DNA of 64,000 nt, taken from the NCBI RefSeq assembly GCF_032452875.1, contig NC_083882.1, positions 57,365,614 through 57,429,613 of the forward strand, read 5' to 3'. The position numbers and the translations under genes are program-made. Shown here one piece after another: positions 1 to 11,822 of the stretch. This DNA comes from Bos javanicus (Eukaryota > Chordata > Mammalia > Artiodactyla > Bovidae). How positions within the stretch are numbered: position 1 is the stretch's first letter; every line of letters starts with the position of its first letter. The notes under the pieces are model-generated. The model saw only the letters and a program-made list of their open reading frames with translations, made no database searches and was not told the origin of the DNA.

Positions 1-14
1 TTAAGAAGAAAGAG

Positions 15-121
15 GAACACATGTATACCTGTGGCGGATTCATTTTGATATTTGGCAAAACTAATGCAATTATGTGAAGTTTAAAAATAAAATAAAATTA
101 AAAAGAAAAAAAGAAAAAAAA
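15..121 (+). mobile_element. Truncated L1 3' end with target-site duplication
   Basis: This is the terminal 3' UTR of a young ruminant L1, with the segment around 'gtggcggattcattttgat' followed by an A-rich tail. The 12-bp repeat aagaagaaagag flanks it at 3-14 and 122-133, so it is a complete, strongly 5'-truncated insertion of about 107 bp and is not simply cut by the window edge. Confidence 0.8.
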
Positions 122-133
122 AAGAAGAAAGAG

Positions 134-924
134 ATAAACTTAAGATTCTACATATAGAATATACTAGAATATACCAAAGTTTGGTTCATATTCTTAGTCT
201 ACAAAGACATCATAGTAATATAATTGATAAATGCACAAGTAAAAAAATCATTAAAAAACAATACAGTTTTAACATGTAAAGTGATTAGCAGTGATTAGCA
301 GAACTAGTAATTGCAGAAATACAAAAGTAAGCAATTTTTTAAACCAAATTATAATTTAAAAAATAAAACTCAGAATTGATACTACAGACTGTCACTTTAA
401 TTTTTTATTGGTAGATATGTATGTTGATCCAAATTTTCTGGAAAGTAATTTGACAATAACAATTAAAAACCTTAAAATAATCTTTCCTTTGACCCACTTC
501 TAGGAACTTATTCAGAGAATGTAATTAGATGTTAGCCCAAATAATTGTTTAAAGATGTTTCTCACACTGTAATTTGTAAGGGAATTGTGGGGGAGGGAAT
601 ATAAAGTGCTTAAATGTTCAAGAGTAAAAAATGAAATTAAAAGCAGTAATGCCTTTAAATAAGGTGATAAAAAATGAGTCCCCAGTTATTTAAGGATGAT
701 GTGAAATAATCACAGTGTATAATTACATAATAAGAAAATGGTTCTAAAAAACAGTATATGCAGTTTGATACCATCTATATACAAGTAATATAGCTCTTTT
801 TCATAAATAAAATTATTAGCATTGTGTACAAAAAATTAAACTGGTCAAATTCACATGACTTAAAGTTTATTTCACATATTCTTATATGTAAGCTATTAAG
901 TATTACACTATTATAATTCCTATT
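134..924. other. AT-rich intron, probably with an old L1 fragment
   Basis: No gene is visible. Roughly 400-850 reads like the 3' part of an old L1M element on the + strand (remnants such as 'gacccacttctaggaact' and 'gataccatctatataca'), but it is too diverged for firm borders. The direct repeat gtgattagca-gtgattagca lies at about 281-300. Confidence 0.4.
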
Positions 925-1290
925 TTAAAAAATCTCACACAGCTAGTAAATGGGCAGATGCAGAATTTAAAATAAGATGGTTCTGTTTCTGACAACTGCT
1001 TTTCTACTTTGCTATATTGGTGAGATAAGAGCAATTCAGGACTTCAGCTTTTCAATATGTTAACTGTCATTAAACAGAAGTGCACTCTCTCTCTATATAT
1101 ACACATATATATATAATCTAATTCTCATAATAATGAAAGTAAGTAGTAGTAGTAGTCTAATTTTACTAATGCAGAAAATAAGATTTAAAGAGGTAAGTTT
1201 TTTGCCCAGTCTCTGAACTAGGCAGGAACAGAGTTGGACTGTAGCATGTCTCTTTATCTTCAGTACTCTATGCTTTTCTGACTTCAGCTT
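925..1290 (+). repeat. MIR-like SINE remnants
   Basis: Two stretches resemble MIR consensus: 'cacagctagtaaatgggcag' near 940, and 1113-1275 with 'gcagaaaataag' and 'ggcaggaacagagttggact'. A short (TA)n tract at 1095-1113 and an (AGT)n tract at 1143-1157 separate them. They are ancient and diverged; borders are approximate. Confidence 0.5.
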
Positions 1291-1370
1291 AATAGTTAAC
1301 TATAATAACATACTCATATATTAATCATATCTTTCAAAAATCCTAAAATGTTGCTCTGAAGTAGGTAGTT

Positions 1371-1457
1371 ATGGACAGGGAGGCCTGGTGTGCTGCGATT
1401 CATGGGGTCCCAAAGAGTCGGACAAGACTGAGCGACTGAACTGAACTGAACTGAACC
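1371..1457 (+). mobile_element. BovB 3'-terminal fragment
   Basis: The last ~85 bp of a BovB LINE: 'gacagggaggcctggtgtgc' through 'agtcggacaagactgagcga', ending in the (ctgaa)n tail typical of BovB and BovA ends. It contains no coding sequence. Confidence 0.8.
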
Positions 1458-1692
1458 CTCTACATCCCAGGAGTGGACTAATCTGTTTGTAATTTACTCT
1501 TGTATCAACAAAATAAAAATTTGTAGGGAGTTTGTTACAGACTTACTATTTCTAGCAAAAGTAGCCACAGAGGAGGATGTGTATACTCCTTGGTGTTACA
1601 TAATAATCAGTGATCTAAATGTTTTCAAATCCATCTGCTACACAGTATGGGAACTACCCTTGTAAACCAGGGAAAAAATAAACTCCACAAAA

Positions 1693-1822
1693 CTCTGCTG
1701 CTGCTGCTGCTAAGTAACTTCAGTCGTGTCCGACTCTGTGCAACCCCATAGACGGCAGCCCACCAGGCTCCCCTATCCCTGGGATTCTCCAGGCAAGAAC
1801 ACTGGAGTGGGTTGCCACACTC
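1693..1822 (-). mobile_element. BovA-type SINE, antisense, with TSD
   Basis: On the minus strand this is a BovA monomer with an (AGC)n 3' tail, visible here as (GCT)n at 1697-1710. The repeat ctccacaaaa flanks it at 1683-1692 and 1823-1832. It sits antisense to ANO3. Confidence 0.85.
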
Positions 1823-1832
1823 CTCCACAAAA

Positions 1833-2485
1833 GCCCCTACGGCTATGTCTAGAGCTGGAGTCTAGGAGATCAAGAGACATTTAATTATGAGAGTAGATTT
1901 AGGTGAAGGATGGCTTTGTTGGGATTGTTGTCTTTTTGTTCCCTTAAAGACTATGTGGGGAAAATGTGCCTATTTAGGAAGTCGTCTTATTTCATAAGCG
2001 ATACAAGAAAACAAACAAAATGCCATAGATGTTTGCTCTCTCCCGGAACTAATGTCTTGGTAATTAGACACAGAACAGGCTTCCTCAATCACCAGCTTAC
2101 TGGTTGTCCCCAAGAGTATTTAGCTTATCTTGGGAGATCTCCTAAGCCTCCCTGGAGGACTTTAGCTCTAAAATGAAAGCTGCGATAACTTGTCTGCAGA
2201 ATTGTATATACGTTTATGGGACATGAAAGCAAATTTAATAAATTAATGTGTGGGCACACCAGTTAAATGGTGCAGATAATTCTTCTGCTTGATATTTATA
2301 CAGTCAGTCAATGATAGGCTCACATCAAACTTTCTCTCTACCTGCTGAGATGCGAGGGCAGCCAGTGAAATCACATCAAAAGTAATGCTATTTGAACACA
2401 GTTGAAGTCAAGTCTACTTCATTAATCTCCTAACTTGAGGCTCTCCAGGTTGTTGGAACATTAATAAAAATAACATTAAATAATT
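1833..2485. other. Intron without recognisable feature
   Basis: A non-repetitive-looking stretch. An 88-codon + strand frame (1910-2176) has no family resemblance I recognise, no splice-site logic and low-complexity composition. I treat it as chance. Confidence 0.5.
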
Positions 2486-2489
2486 ACAA

Positions 2490-2700
2490 CAGCTAACATC
2501 TATTAAGGATCCTTCAGAGATTTTGTTGATGACCTACATCCATTTATACTTGCAACTCTTAAAAAGTTGGGTATATTTTTACCTGCTTTTCAGAGGTGAG
2601 GAAATGGAAGTTGGGAATGGCTAAGTATCCTTTTATCATAAAGCTAGGTAAACAGTCGGCAGGAAGTCTATAGAGGCCACCTCACTGCTAAGCGCCGTGC
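2490..2700 (+). repeat. MIR-like SINE
   Basis: The stretch contains 'tacctgcttttcagaggtga ggaaatggaag', which matches the MIR core motif meaning 'fraction of cells in table' in no sense; it is simply the conserved MIR core followed by 'aagctaggtaaacagtcgg'. Old and diverged; borders approximate. Confidence 0.5.
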
Positions 2701-5700
2701 TGTACTGAACAGCGTTCTGGAGGTGTGAGACAAGTCCATCAAGTGGTTAGAGAACATGTTCACCTCACTCAGGAATTCTCATGTTCCCTAGGGACCATGG
2801 ATATTGTGCTTTTGTCAATGTTTTCTGCTTAAGAGGAAAGTATAAAATTGAGGTTCCTATGCTCAAATCCTAATAAACTGTGAAATACTCACCCCTTTTC
2901 TGCTGCTCAGAGCCCTTCACCACCCCATGCCCTTTGCCTCCATTCACATTGGCCTATAGACTCCTTCTTGCCACCAAATGCGTCCATCAGAATATGACCA
3001 TTCTGAGCCACTATCACTATTTGAAAAGGGAAGAAAATATCAACAAGATTAAGTACTCTTGTGTTTATTAAATAACTTCTGAAACCTGTAGAATTTAAAA
3101 AAAATTGGCTTGTGACCATTGACTTCTTTGCAAGGTGCAATTCAAGGTTCCAGGTGAGGATCCCATGGAGACCTGCATGATTTTATTAACCCCTTGATGA
3201 CACAGACAGTGTAGACATTGGGGTTACAGTAATCTTCAATTTGTTGTTTAAAGGTTTCAAACTCTTGTGTGACATTAAAATATTCTGTTATGTGGGATTA
3301 ACTGGAAAATCCATTCTTAGCATGCTGATTAATTCAGGGCCATATCCATTAAGTGGCTGATTCTTAGTTCACTGTCTTGTCAGTCTCAATTACAAGCTAT
3401 CCTGTGGAGGTTTCCTTGACAGAAATAAATGTAACCTTCTGTTGCATTTCATCCTGTCAGTGTTCATCACAAATGGGCTAAATTTTTCAATTCAATTTAT
3501 TCATTCATTTATTTATTTTTTAAGGTAACAATTACTTCTGTTGCTTTCAGGTTACAATCACTTCATCATTTTCATCCCAGAGCCAATATAATACAATGTC
3601 AAGTAATAGATATAGGATTTTTCAAAAACTACTAATGGTTCTGTTTTAACTTTCTCCAGTGAAAAAGAAAATGTGGCCATTTACATGAACTGGAAAAAAA
3701 TATATAGCCCCACTCAGCTATCAAAAAAACATTACGTATAAAAATAAAGTTCACCAATAAAAAAAGTTTTTGTTTGTCAGACCACTATTATTCAGGCTGA
3801 AATATACCTCCCACCTTTTATGTTAATCTGCCCAACTAATTCAAATAACCTAAGAATATGCAATAGACCATTAAAAATTGACAGTAAAATCATCAAAATG
3901 TCACTGACATTATATAACTAAATGCCATTTAGATGAATCATACGCAGACACTATTAAACAATGACACATGAAGGCAGCCCCCTTAAAATAAACCACTCCC
4001 CCTTAAAATAAAGTAATTTAAAAAATACAGAAGTTCTTATAAAGAGATGATGTGTTATCTTTTTCCCCCTTTTAATCATTATTCAGATTCAGGCATTTAA
4101 AGAGTTGTCTAAAAACCCTCCAGTCAAATGCTTTGTGCAGCGTTCAATATGTAACACTCTAGCTAATGGAAAAAGCAGGCGGTGGAAGGGAGAACTTTCT
4201 GTTGTCAAGCTGAAGAGTGCTTCAAAGAAGATTGTCATTTGAAACTCTGTTGTCAGCAATGAAGGATTCCAAATGCCGCTGAACCCAGAACTCTGACTGT
4301 GGTATGTTTAAATAAGTATATTTAAACATTAGGAATTCTATTTTACTTTTTTGTTTCCTTAAAAATATGTAAGAAGCCAACAAAGAATTATAGGCATTGA
4401 TTGCAGAATAGTAGATGAGTGTCTCTGTTCTTTCAAATACTAGAAATGTATTTTTAAAAATAAGAACTATATCATCTAAATGGATATATTTTAAGCATCA
4501 GTGTTTATCTCACATAACAGATGCTGCCTCTCTGAAGTTTTGGCTATTTTTAAATGCATTTGAATTTTGGTTTCAATGAAATAGGTACTCACAAGTTCTA
4601 CTCTAAAATTTGTTCTTCATTCAAAATATTTATAAAGTATAATCACTTACAAAAGGATGTCTTTTTAAGATGTTCTTAAATTATTTTTTATACAAGGTAT
4701 TTTAGTAAATAATATCAGTCAAAGTAGAATGTCTGAGAAAAAAATCCAAATTTAAAGAAGCATGTCTTGTAACATTAAATGTTAAAAAACTGACACAACT
4801 ATCAAATTAATTTTGTTTTAAACTAGGGAACAAAATGTTTTTCAACCTACTGTATTTTCTCATGCATTTAAAGGTGATAAAATTATTTTTTGTCCCATTC
4901 TGAAGGCTTTCATTTCTTTGTTTAAAAATGTCAGCTCCTTCCCTTTGGAGATAAGAGGTTTAACTTCTAAATCTCCATTCAAGGTTAGATCATCTAAAAT
5001 AGATAATCACTGATATGTAAATAAGTATTCTTTAAAAAAAATAAATACTTAAAAGATTCATTTTATAGTATATGAAATATAAAAATCAGTGGGGAGGAAA
5101 AAGTATGCTCAAATGTATTCTCTGTCAATTATTCCCACTAAGATTATATTTAAAGCTCATATGTTCAAAAACAAATGTTTATTTCATTGAGAACCCAGTA
5201 GAAAAACCATAGTCTACCCCATCATAATCTGCTTAGAAAGGTTTGGCTTTTGGATTTCATTAGAAAACCCAGAACACCTTTGATTTTGGCAAATAAAAAT
5301 GGGTGGAAAGAGAATAATATGATAGTCTTAAAAACCAGCACTTAGTATAATATAGTGCCTGTTACATCATAGAAATTCAACCAGTATTTTGTTTCTCTCT
5401 TCCTTTTGGTTCCTTTTTAACTGTTACAAAGAAAACTTACACTTGCTTCATAATTTTTATTCTTTCTATGGATATATATCTTATTCTATGGTATTCAGAG
5501 TCACACTTAGTCCAGTGATAGCAGGTCAGGTAATTCAAGTGTTTTGAATCCAATCTGAGGTTCCACCTTCAGTGATTAATTTTCTATCTTCTTTGCAATT
5601 CCACTGATACTGTGTTGCTCAGTGAACCAGCTCCATTTCATAGGATACTCCAAATGTTGAAAAACTGATTCCCCTTAAATAAAATAACTAAAGTCACTAA

Positions 5701-6050
5701 TGCAAAAATTCACCTCAAAGACCAAGTGCTTGATACATTATTCAGAATAATTCATTGTATGAACCATCTTGAGAAAAGTAGGAAATATGTTCTTCCATAA
5801 TTATACCTGATTTTAACTGAATTAGTACTCAGCCATCAGTAGGAAAGTAGCTTTACATTTGAGGACTTTTTGCAGAGAAGAGTATGTGCTGCATAATTTT
5901 ACTTGATTTTATAAGAATTATGTGTATTTTATAACCTTAAAAGCAAAATTATAAGCAAAACTTCACTAATTGTCAGGTTAAATATTTTTTAAAAATTATC
6001 TTTCAGCATTTTTTTATCAATAAATGAAAGATGACATTTGGTAATATTAA
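2701..6050. other. Long AT-rich intron, few repeats visible
   Basis: I see no protein-coding exon. Short chance frames at 2880-3071 (+) and 2907-3140 (-) overlap each other on opposite strands and look like nothing known. The block 4080-4311 is less AT-rich than its surroundings and ends in an exon-like donor; it is reported separately as a finding. The rest is AT-rich, with scattered A and T runs. Confidence 0.5.
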
Positions 6051-6063
6051 AGTTTCAAATTAC

Positions 6064-6189
6064 AGAAGGAAATGGCAACCCACTCCACTATTCTTGCCTG
6101 GGAAATCCCATGGACAGAGAAGCCTGGCATGCTATAGTTCATGAGGTCGCAAAAGAGTCAGAAATGATTGAGCACATAGACACACACAG
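6064..6189 (+). mobile_element. BovA-type SINE, diverged
   Basis: Contains 'ggaaatggcaacccactcc', 'tcttgcctgggaaatcccat' and 'aagagtcagaaatgattgag', the 3' half of Bov-tA/BovA. An imperfect duplication (agtttcaaattaca near 6051 against aggttcagatttca near 6190) probably marks the target site. Confidence 0.8.
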
Positions 6190-6267
6190 AGGTTCAGATT
6201 TCACATTCTAAGGAATTTTAGCTGTGGCAACTTTCAAACAAAATATGTTTCTTTTTCTAAACAGATA

Positions 6268-6468
6268 CCTTGCAACCGTGGTTGTCAAGCTGGAAACATC
6301 AAAATCACCTGTAGGGCTTGTTAAAAAAACAGGTGACAAAGCTCTACACCAGAGCTTCTGATAACAATAATTCTAGTTGAGGCTGGAGAATTTGTTTTCC
6401 TAAAAAATTCTCAGATGATGTTGATGTTGCTGATACTGGTACCACATTTGAGAACCATTCCCTGACAT
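6268..6468. mobile_element. MER5-like non-autonomous hAT transposon
   Basis: 'aaaatcacctgtagggcttg' near one end and 'ccacatttgagaaccattcc' near the other match the ends of MER5-type elements. These are short non-autonomous relatives of hAT-Charlie transposons. The copy is ancient and diverged. Confidence 0.6.
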
Positions 6469-6474
6469 CTTCCC

Positions 6475-7085
6475 TTAATATCTCCAGTGTACTCTATTTT
6501 TTGAGAGCCTGCCATATGCCAGACCTTATACTAAGTCTGGATATTTCTTGATGAATAAAACAGGCAGAATTCCTACCCTTGCAAAGCTTGTAGATGTATA
6601 ATGGAGGAGTCAGAAAATAGATAATAAACTAACAAGTTAAATAACTATTTACAAGTTGTCATTAAGTGGGTCATTAAATAGTGGAAGAGGCTACACAGGG
6701 CAATCAGGGAGGTATTAACCTCTCAGAAGGTATTAACGCCAAGAACTGAAAGATGAGAAGTCAGCCGAAGGAAGAGTGGGAGAAAGAGGTATTCCAGGCA
6801 GAGAGGTGCCTCTTATGAGGGCCCTGGAATGGGAAAGAGCTTGGTGTGTTTGAGAAACTGATACATAGCCTGTGTGGCAGGAACACAGAGACTGAACACC
6901 AGGACGGCTGAAATGAGAGGAGAGAGAGAGGTAAGCAACACTCCATTCAGGGGCCCTTCCGCCGGGAGTCTGGATTTCATTCTAAGTTCAAAGAGTTTTC
7001 AACAGATTTCTGTTTTCCTGAGATCACTTTACATGAGAATGGGCAAACAGTGATGAGAGTAAGGTGATGTTAGAGCAGTTCAGTT
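6475..7085 (+). mobile_element. L2-like LINE 3' region
   Basis: The order of motifs follows a mammalian LINE2-like 3' region: 'gagagcctgccatatgccag', 'tgatgaataaaacaggcag', 'gtattccaggcagagaggtg', 'gagcttggtgtgtttgagaa', 'gtctggatttcattctaag'. The exact family needs a library search. It has no intact coding frame. Confidence 0.55.
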
Positions 7086-7764
7086 GAAAATGATGGTGGT
7101 GTAGCCAGGAGTGCTGGCAGTTTCCAACATCAGAATACATGTATATGTATAACCATAGAGATGATAGTTACTAAAAAATCACAGTGATGTTGCTTATAGT
7201 GACATGGGAACATGTCAAAGAGGGAAAAAAGCAAAATAATTTTGTTTGAAAGCAAAATTATACTTGCATGTGTGTAAAAAGAGTCTTCAAGTATCATACT
7301 GGGATTAGAGGTGATTTTTTATTCCCTTTATTTTGTATACACTAGAAATGCATATTATTATAGAATTTCTAAATTCACATGTATCAGTAAAAAGAAAACA
7401 CTGTGACTTTGAGAAGACAGCCACAGGTTGAATGACTGAGTCATGGGTGTGTGTATACGTGTGCACATATATATATACACTCCAAGCATTATACAAAATA
7501 CAGTGGCTACAAAATGAATAAGGTATAGTTCCAATCATCAAAAGGCTTGTAGTTAGTTGGGAAAGATAAGAATAGGGACATAAGGGCAACTCTGATGGAA
7601 ATGTTAGAGTGCATAAGTATCGTCCTTTCTGTTCTTTGACAGCCTGTTTAGATACCAGTTTCTCCCAACACAATCACAACCAACACCCTAATGGGTCTTG
7701 AGTAACTCCCCCACTTGCATGACCTGTGCCTTTACCTGCAGAGTTTGCTTCCCCTTCTTCACAT
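7086..7764. other. Intron with short microsatellite
   Basis: No gene. A degenerate (GT)n/(TA)n tract lies at about 7446-7481. A minus-strand frame of 122 codons (7305-7673) spans it, but its composition is low-complexity and matches no family I know. Confidence 0.5.
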
Positions 7765-9250
7765 ACCACTTTTTAAAGACTATATTTAGAGCAATTTTGG
7801 ATTTACAACAGGATTAAAAGGGAGGGACAGAGATTTTCCGTATGTCCCTACCCTCACACATGCATATAGTCTTCTGCATCACCAGCATCACTCACCGGAA
7901 TGGTACATTTTTCACTAACGATAAACCTACATTGATACTTCATAATCATCCAAAGTCCACAGTCTACCTTAGGGTTCACTCTTAGTATTGTACATTCTAT
8001 GGGTTGAATAAATGTATGATGATGTATACACATCAATATAATAACATACAGAGCATTTTCACTGATCTAAAAATCCTCTGTGCTCTGACTGTTTCTCTCT
8101 ACCTTACTCTGGCCCCTTGCCAGCAACCACTTTTCTTTTTATTAGTATTTCTGTTGTTCCCATAGTTTTGTCTTCTCCAGAATGTCATATAGTTGCGAAT
8201 CATGCGGCATATAGCCTTTCCAGATTGTTTTGTTTTACTGAGCAATATCCATTAAAGATTCCTCTAGCAGTCCATGGGGTCGCGAAGAGTCAGACACGAC
8301 TGAGCAACTGAACTGAACCAATGTCTTTTCATAGCTGTATAACCCACTTACTTTTAGTGCTGAATATTATTCCATTGCCTGGCTGCGCCACAGTTTATCC
8401 ATTGACCCGCTGGAGGACGTCTTGATTGCTTCCCAGTTTGAGCAATTATTCATAAAGCTGCTGTGAACACGCACATGTAGGTTTTTATGTGGACATAGAT
8501 TTTCAACTCTTTTGGGAAAATACCCGGGAACACAATTTCTGAATCATATAGTAAGAGTATGTTTAGTTTTATAACAAACCCCCGAATTGTCTTCTAAAGT
8601 AGCTATACCATCTTGCATTTTCAGCAGCAATGAGTGAGAATTCATGATGCTCCACATCCTCACCAGCATTTATTGTTATTAGTGTACTGGGTTTTGGCTA
8701 TTCTAATATATTCGTAATGGCACCTCACTATTGTTTTCATTTGCATTTCCCCGGTAGCATGCAGTGTGGAGCATCTTCACATATACTTATTTACTATCTT
8801 CTTTGAAGAGGTGTATTTTCAGTGATCACATGCCATTTTTAACTGATTTTTTAATATTGAGTTTTAGGATTTCTTTGTTTACTTAGGATAACAGTTCTTT
8901 AGCAGATATGTCTTTTGAAAATATTTTCTCTTAGTCTATGCTTTGTCTTCTAATTCTCTTGATATTGTCTCTTTCCAAAGCAGAATTTTAATCAGGTCTA
9001 GCTATACATTATTTCTTTCAGGGATCATGACTTTGGTGTTGTATCTAAAACATCATCACTATTTCAGAGGTCATCTAGGTTTCCTTCCAGCAATTTTATA
9101 GTTTCATACTTTACATTTAAGGCTTTGATCCATTTTGAATTATTTTCGTGAAGAGTGTAGTCCATCTAGATTAGTTGTTTTGTCCTGTTTTGCATTTGAC
9201 TGTCTACTTGTTTTAGCACTATTTGTTAAAGAGAAGACTTTTCCTTCCTT
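7765..9250 (-). mobile_element. Old L1 (L1M-type) 3' part, antisense
   Basis: The + strand shows the reverse complement of an L1 3' UTR and ORF2 end. Landmarks are 'agagcaattttggatttaca' (7791), 'ttagggttcactcttagtat' (7970), 'gcaatgagtgagaattcatg' (8627), 'catttgcatttccccggtag' (8738) and 'catgactttggtgttgtatc' (9027). Frames are broken throughout. A SINE fragment interrupts it at about 8263-8319. Confidence 0.85.
8263..8319 (+). mobile_element. BovB/BovA 3' tail inside an L1
   Basis: A ~57-bp piece, 'gcagtccatggggtcgcgaa' to 'gagcaactgaactgaac', interrupts the L1 sequence ('aatatccattaaagattcct' before it, 'caatgtcttttcatagctg' after it). The tail fragment is therefore younger than the L1. 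Confidence 0.8.
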
Positions 9251-9767
9251 CTCCAGACAGTCACTTTATCTTTCTTCTCAGCTCTTGCGCTCACCCCTCA
9301 TATAGTCCAAATCACATCAAATTGTAATTAACTTGTCTTGCTATCTGTCTACTTGACTAAATTACTCTCTCAAGGATGGGGATCATGGTCTATTTTTCTT
9401 TGTAATTACATCAGCACCTTGCACAGAGCCTGCCTCATAACAAGAACACACAATAAACTTGTTAAATAAGTGAACGTAAAGAAGAATATTAGGAAAACAT
9501 TACAACTTTCAGTCGAATAGAGTTATGATTGTGGCCTTAAGAGTTAAGATAAAGTTTATGAAAAAGTAGGAAATCAAGCTTATCTTTGAAAATGGATAAA
9601 AGTTTTGAGTAATTTTACTTCTAGGATTTATATGAATAAAACAATTAGAGAGGTTAATAGGGATGTATGATATTCAGGGATATTCACTGAATCATGATGA
9701 ATCATGCCAAAGAATAATTTAGCAAATATAGCCAAAATATTCTTCAATGAATCATTACCATTTACAA
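9251..9767. other. Intron with an old repeat tail
   Basis: About 9400-9475 ('cagcaccttgcacagagcct' and 'cacacaataaacttgttaaa') looks like the tail of an L2 or MIR element. I recognise nothing else. Confidence 0.45.
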
Positions 9768-9938
9768 TAAGTGTTAGTTGCTCAGTTGTGTACTGGCTCC
9801 TCTGTCTATGGAATTCTCCAGGCAAGAATATTGTAGTGGGTTGCTATTCCCTTCTCCCGGTGATCTTCCCAACCCAGGGATTGTACTCGGGTCTCCTGCA
9901 CTGCAGGCAGATTCTTTATCATCTGAGTCATCAGGAAA
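9768..9938 (-). mobile_element. Bov-tA SINE, antisense
   Basis: The + strand reads 'ggaattctccaggcaagaat', 'gatcttcccaacccagggat', 'tgcactgcaggcagattctt', the reverse complement of a tRNA-headed Bov-tA. The tRNA-derived head is at the right end, next to a palindromic patch. Confidence 0.85.
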
Positions 9939-9989
9939 GCCTATTCTTCACTAGAATAGGCTAGAAGAATAGGCCTATTCTTCACTGGA
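9939..9989. repeat. Duplicated palindromic patch
   Basis: 9939-9947 and 9953-9961 are perfect 9-bp inverted arms (gcctattct / agaataggc) around a 5-nt loop. The adjoining 9964-9983 is a perfect 20-bp palindrome centred on AGGCCT. The unit gcctattcttcact(a/g)gaa also occurs as a direct repeat at 9939-9955 and 9973-9989. This suggests a small inversion-plus-duplication at the head of the neighbouring SINE. Confidence 0.85.
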
Positions 9990-10773
9990 AGGTAAATAAA
10001 TGAAAGAACTGTAAAACTGAATACTGTTTGGGTATTAAACAGTGCAATAGGACATAGCCACCTTGCATATTATGTATCAGAGAAGTGTGTACGCATCGCA
10101 CATACAGTTGCATCTACATCTGTGGATTGAGAGAGGAGAGAGTGAAAGAGAGCTCTGAATTTGAAACAGCAGTCACCTCTGAGCAACCCTTAACTTTGTC
10201 TTCATTTTGTAGCAAGCATGCAGACTATTGTGAAAGTGGAAGCAGACTTGGAAAAAATGAAAAGCGCCATTGGAGCAGACGAAGGCTGGGGCATGAACAA
10301 AAGTAGGGTCTAGACTAGTCATGTATGTGCAGTGATCAAGAGAAGAGACACACATAGCTAGAGCACAGAGTGTGGGAGAAAGGGCCTGTGGAAAGACTAC
10401 AGGTAAGGAGGCAATATGGATTTATACAACAAGTCTTATTCATGAGCCTTTGTTGCCTCATACCCATAAATGCAAATGTTTGTGATGTCATACAGATTTA
10501 CAAAACACATTTACAAAACACATCCACGCACGGAGTGGATTAATTGACCAACTGAGCATTCAGACAAATGGACTCTATATTGTCACTTAACTGGACAACA
10601 CATGTAACTCCTTACATAAATGACAGTATAGACATTTCAATGTATGTAATAGGCTCCTCAGTTTGATTCTGAAGGGCAGGTATGGCATTGGAGGATCTCT
10701 TGTGTAGGGATGTTGGTCTTTTATATACTTGATAGTAGTACTAAAAATAAAAATTGAAAATAGTAACAGTAAT
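9990..10773. other. Intron without recognisable feature
   Basis: Non-repetitive-looking. The small overlapping frames on both strands (10085-10306 + and 10173-10355 -) have no recognisable motifs. A 13-bp tandem echo, 'acaaaacacattt' followed by 'acaaaacacatcc', is seen near 10500. Confidence 0.45.
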
Positions 10774-11210
10774 TCACTATGCACCAACATAATTCTAAAT
10801 TTCATATGAATATCCATTCATTGATTCCTTATAAATATCTGGGAAGGTATTTATAAGGAATCAATGCCCTTAAAAGTAACAAATAATATGTGCTAAAGAG
10901 TACATGGGACTCTACATAATAAGCATATGTGAAATAGGTATGATTCTTATCACTTTATAGATATGCATCTTAACAATATAATAGTTAAGAACATAGCTCC
11001 TGAATTTAAGACACGTGAATTTGGATTTGGTGCTGCCTTTTACATGCTGTGTTGGAAAAGCTGTTTACATTTTCTTTGCCTCAGATTTCCTGTCTGTAAC
11101 ATAAGGTGGGAGAGCAGTAACAGTTAATGATACCTACTTCATAGGATATTTATAAGGAATCAATGAATGGATATTCATATGAAATTTACAATTATGCTGG
11201 TGCATAGTGA
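10774..11210. repeat. 66-bp inverted repeat with internal hairpin
   Basis: 10774-10839 is the reverse complement of 11145-11210 with two mismatches. The left copy also forms a hairpin with its neighbour: 10819-10837 pairs perfectly with 10848-10866 across a 10-nt loop, so the 19-mer tatttataaggaatcaatg is present twice on the + strand (10848, 11147) and once inverted. The right copy continues a MIR-like element, which makes it the likely source. Confidence 0.9.
10985..11170 (+). repeat. MIR-like SINE
   Basis: 'gcctcagatttcctgtctgt', 'tacctacttcataggat' and 'ggaatcaatgaatgg' follow the order of a MIR. It supplies the right arm of the inverted repeat. Confidence 0.55.
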
Positions 11211-11822
11211 TTTATCAACAATATGGAGTATTCCTATTATTATTGATGGGAAAATTGAAGATTTGCAAGATCAAATCACTGTTTCAAGGATTCACAGTCA
11301 TAGTAAGTGGCAAGGTTGACTTTATCCCTTTTGTGGTCTAATTCTGTGCTGAGAAAGGGAGGTAGATTGAGATTAAGGGAAAAAAAATCCAAGAGGAGGA
11401 GCAGGTACTTAGAGGTTTTAGGACTGTAGGAGAAATAAAAGAAACTAAGAAAAAATGCTCCAGAAGAAGAGCTTTGTCTAATGCACAGTGTGATATGCAA
11501 TCTTTCATTTTCTTCTACAGTAAGTGACAAATTTCTACCTTGTTTATTAATTGTCTCCACAAATGGGATTTTGTGGGGGAGGGAGATAAGTAAAGAACAA
11601 GATGAGAAGTTCTTAAATGTTGTGTTACATGTTTACAACCTAAGGAAAAAAGTAGACCTTGAATGTTGAATCTGGAAAACTAGTCTCTCCCTACACCACT
11701 GAACAAGTGGTAATGAATCATGGGAACTTCATGGGGATTATGCTTGTGACTTGGGATCAATTTTATAGAATACTTACCAGTCTGTTTTTTACCTTATATT
11801 TTCCCACTTAACAAGAGAGAGG
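11211..11822. other. Intron without recognisable feature
   Basis: AT-rich. A 94-codon minus-strand frame (11276-11560) and a 62-codon plus-strand frame overlap each other; neither has a recognisable domain. Confidence 0.45.
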
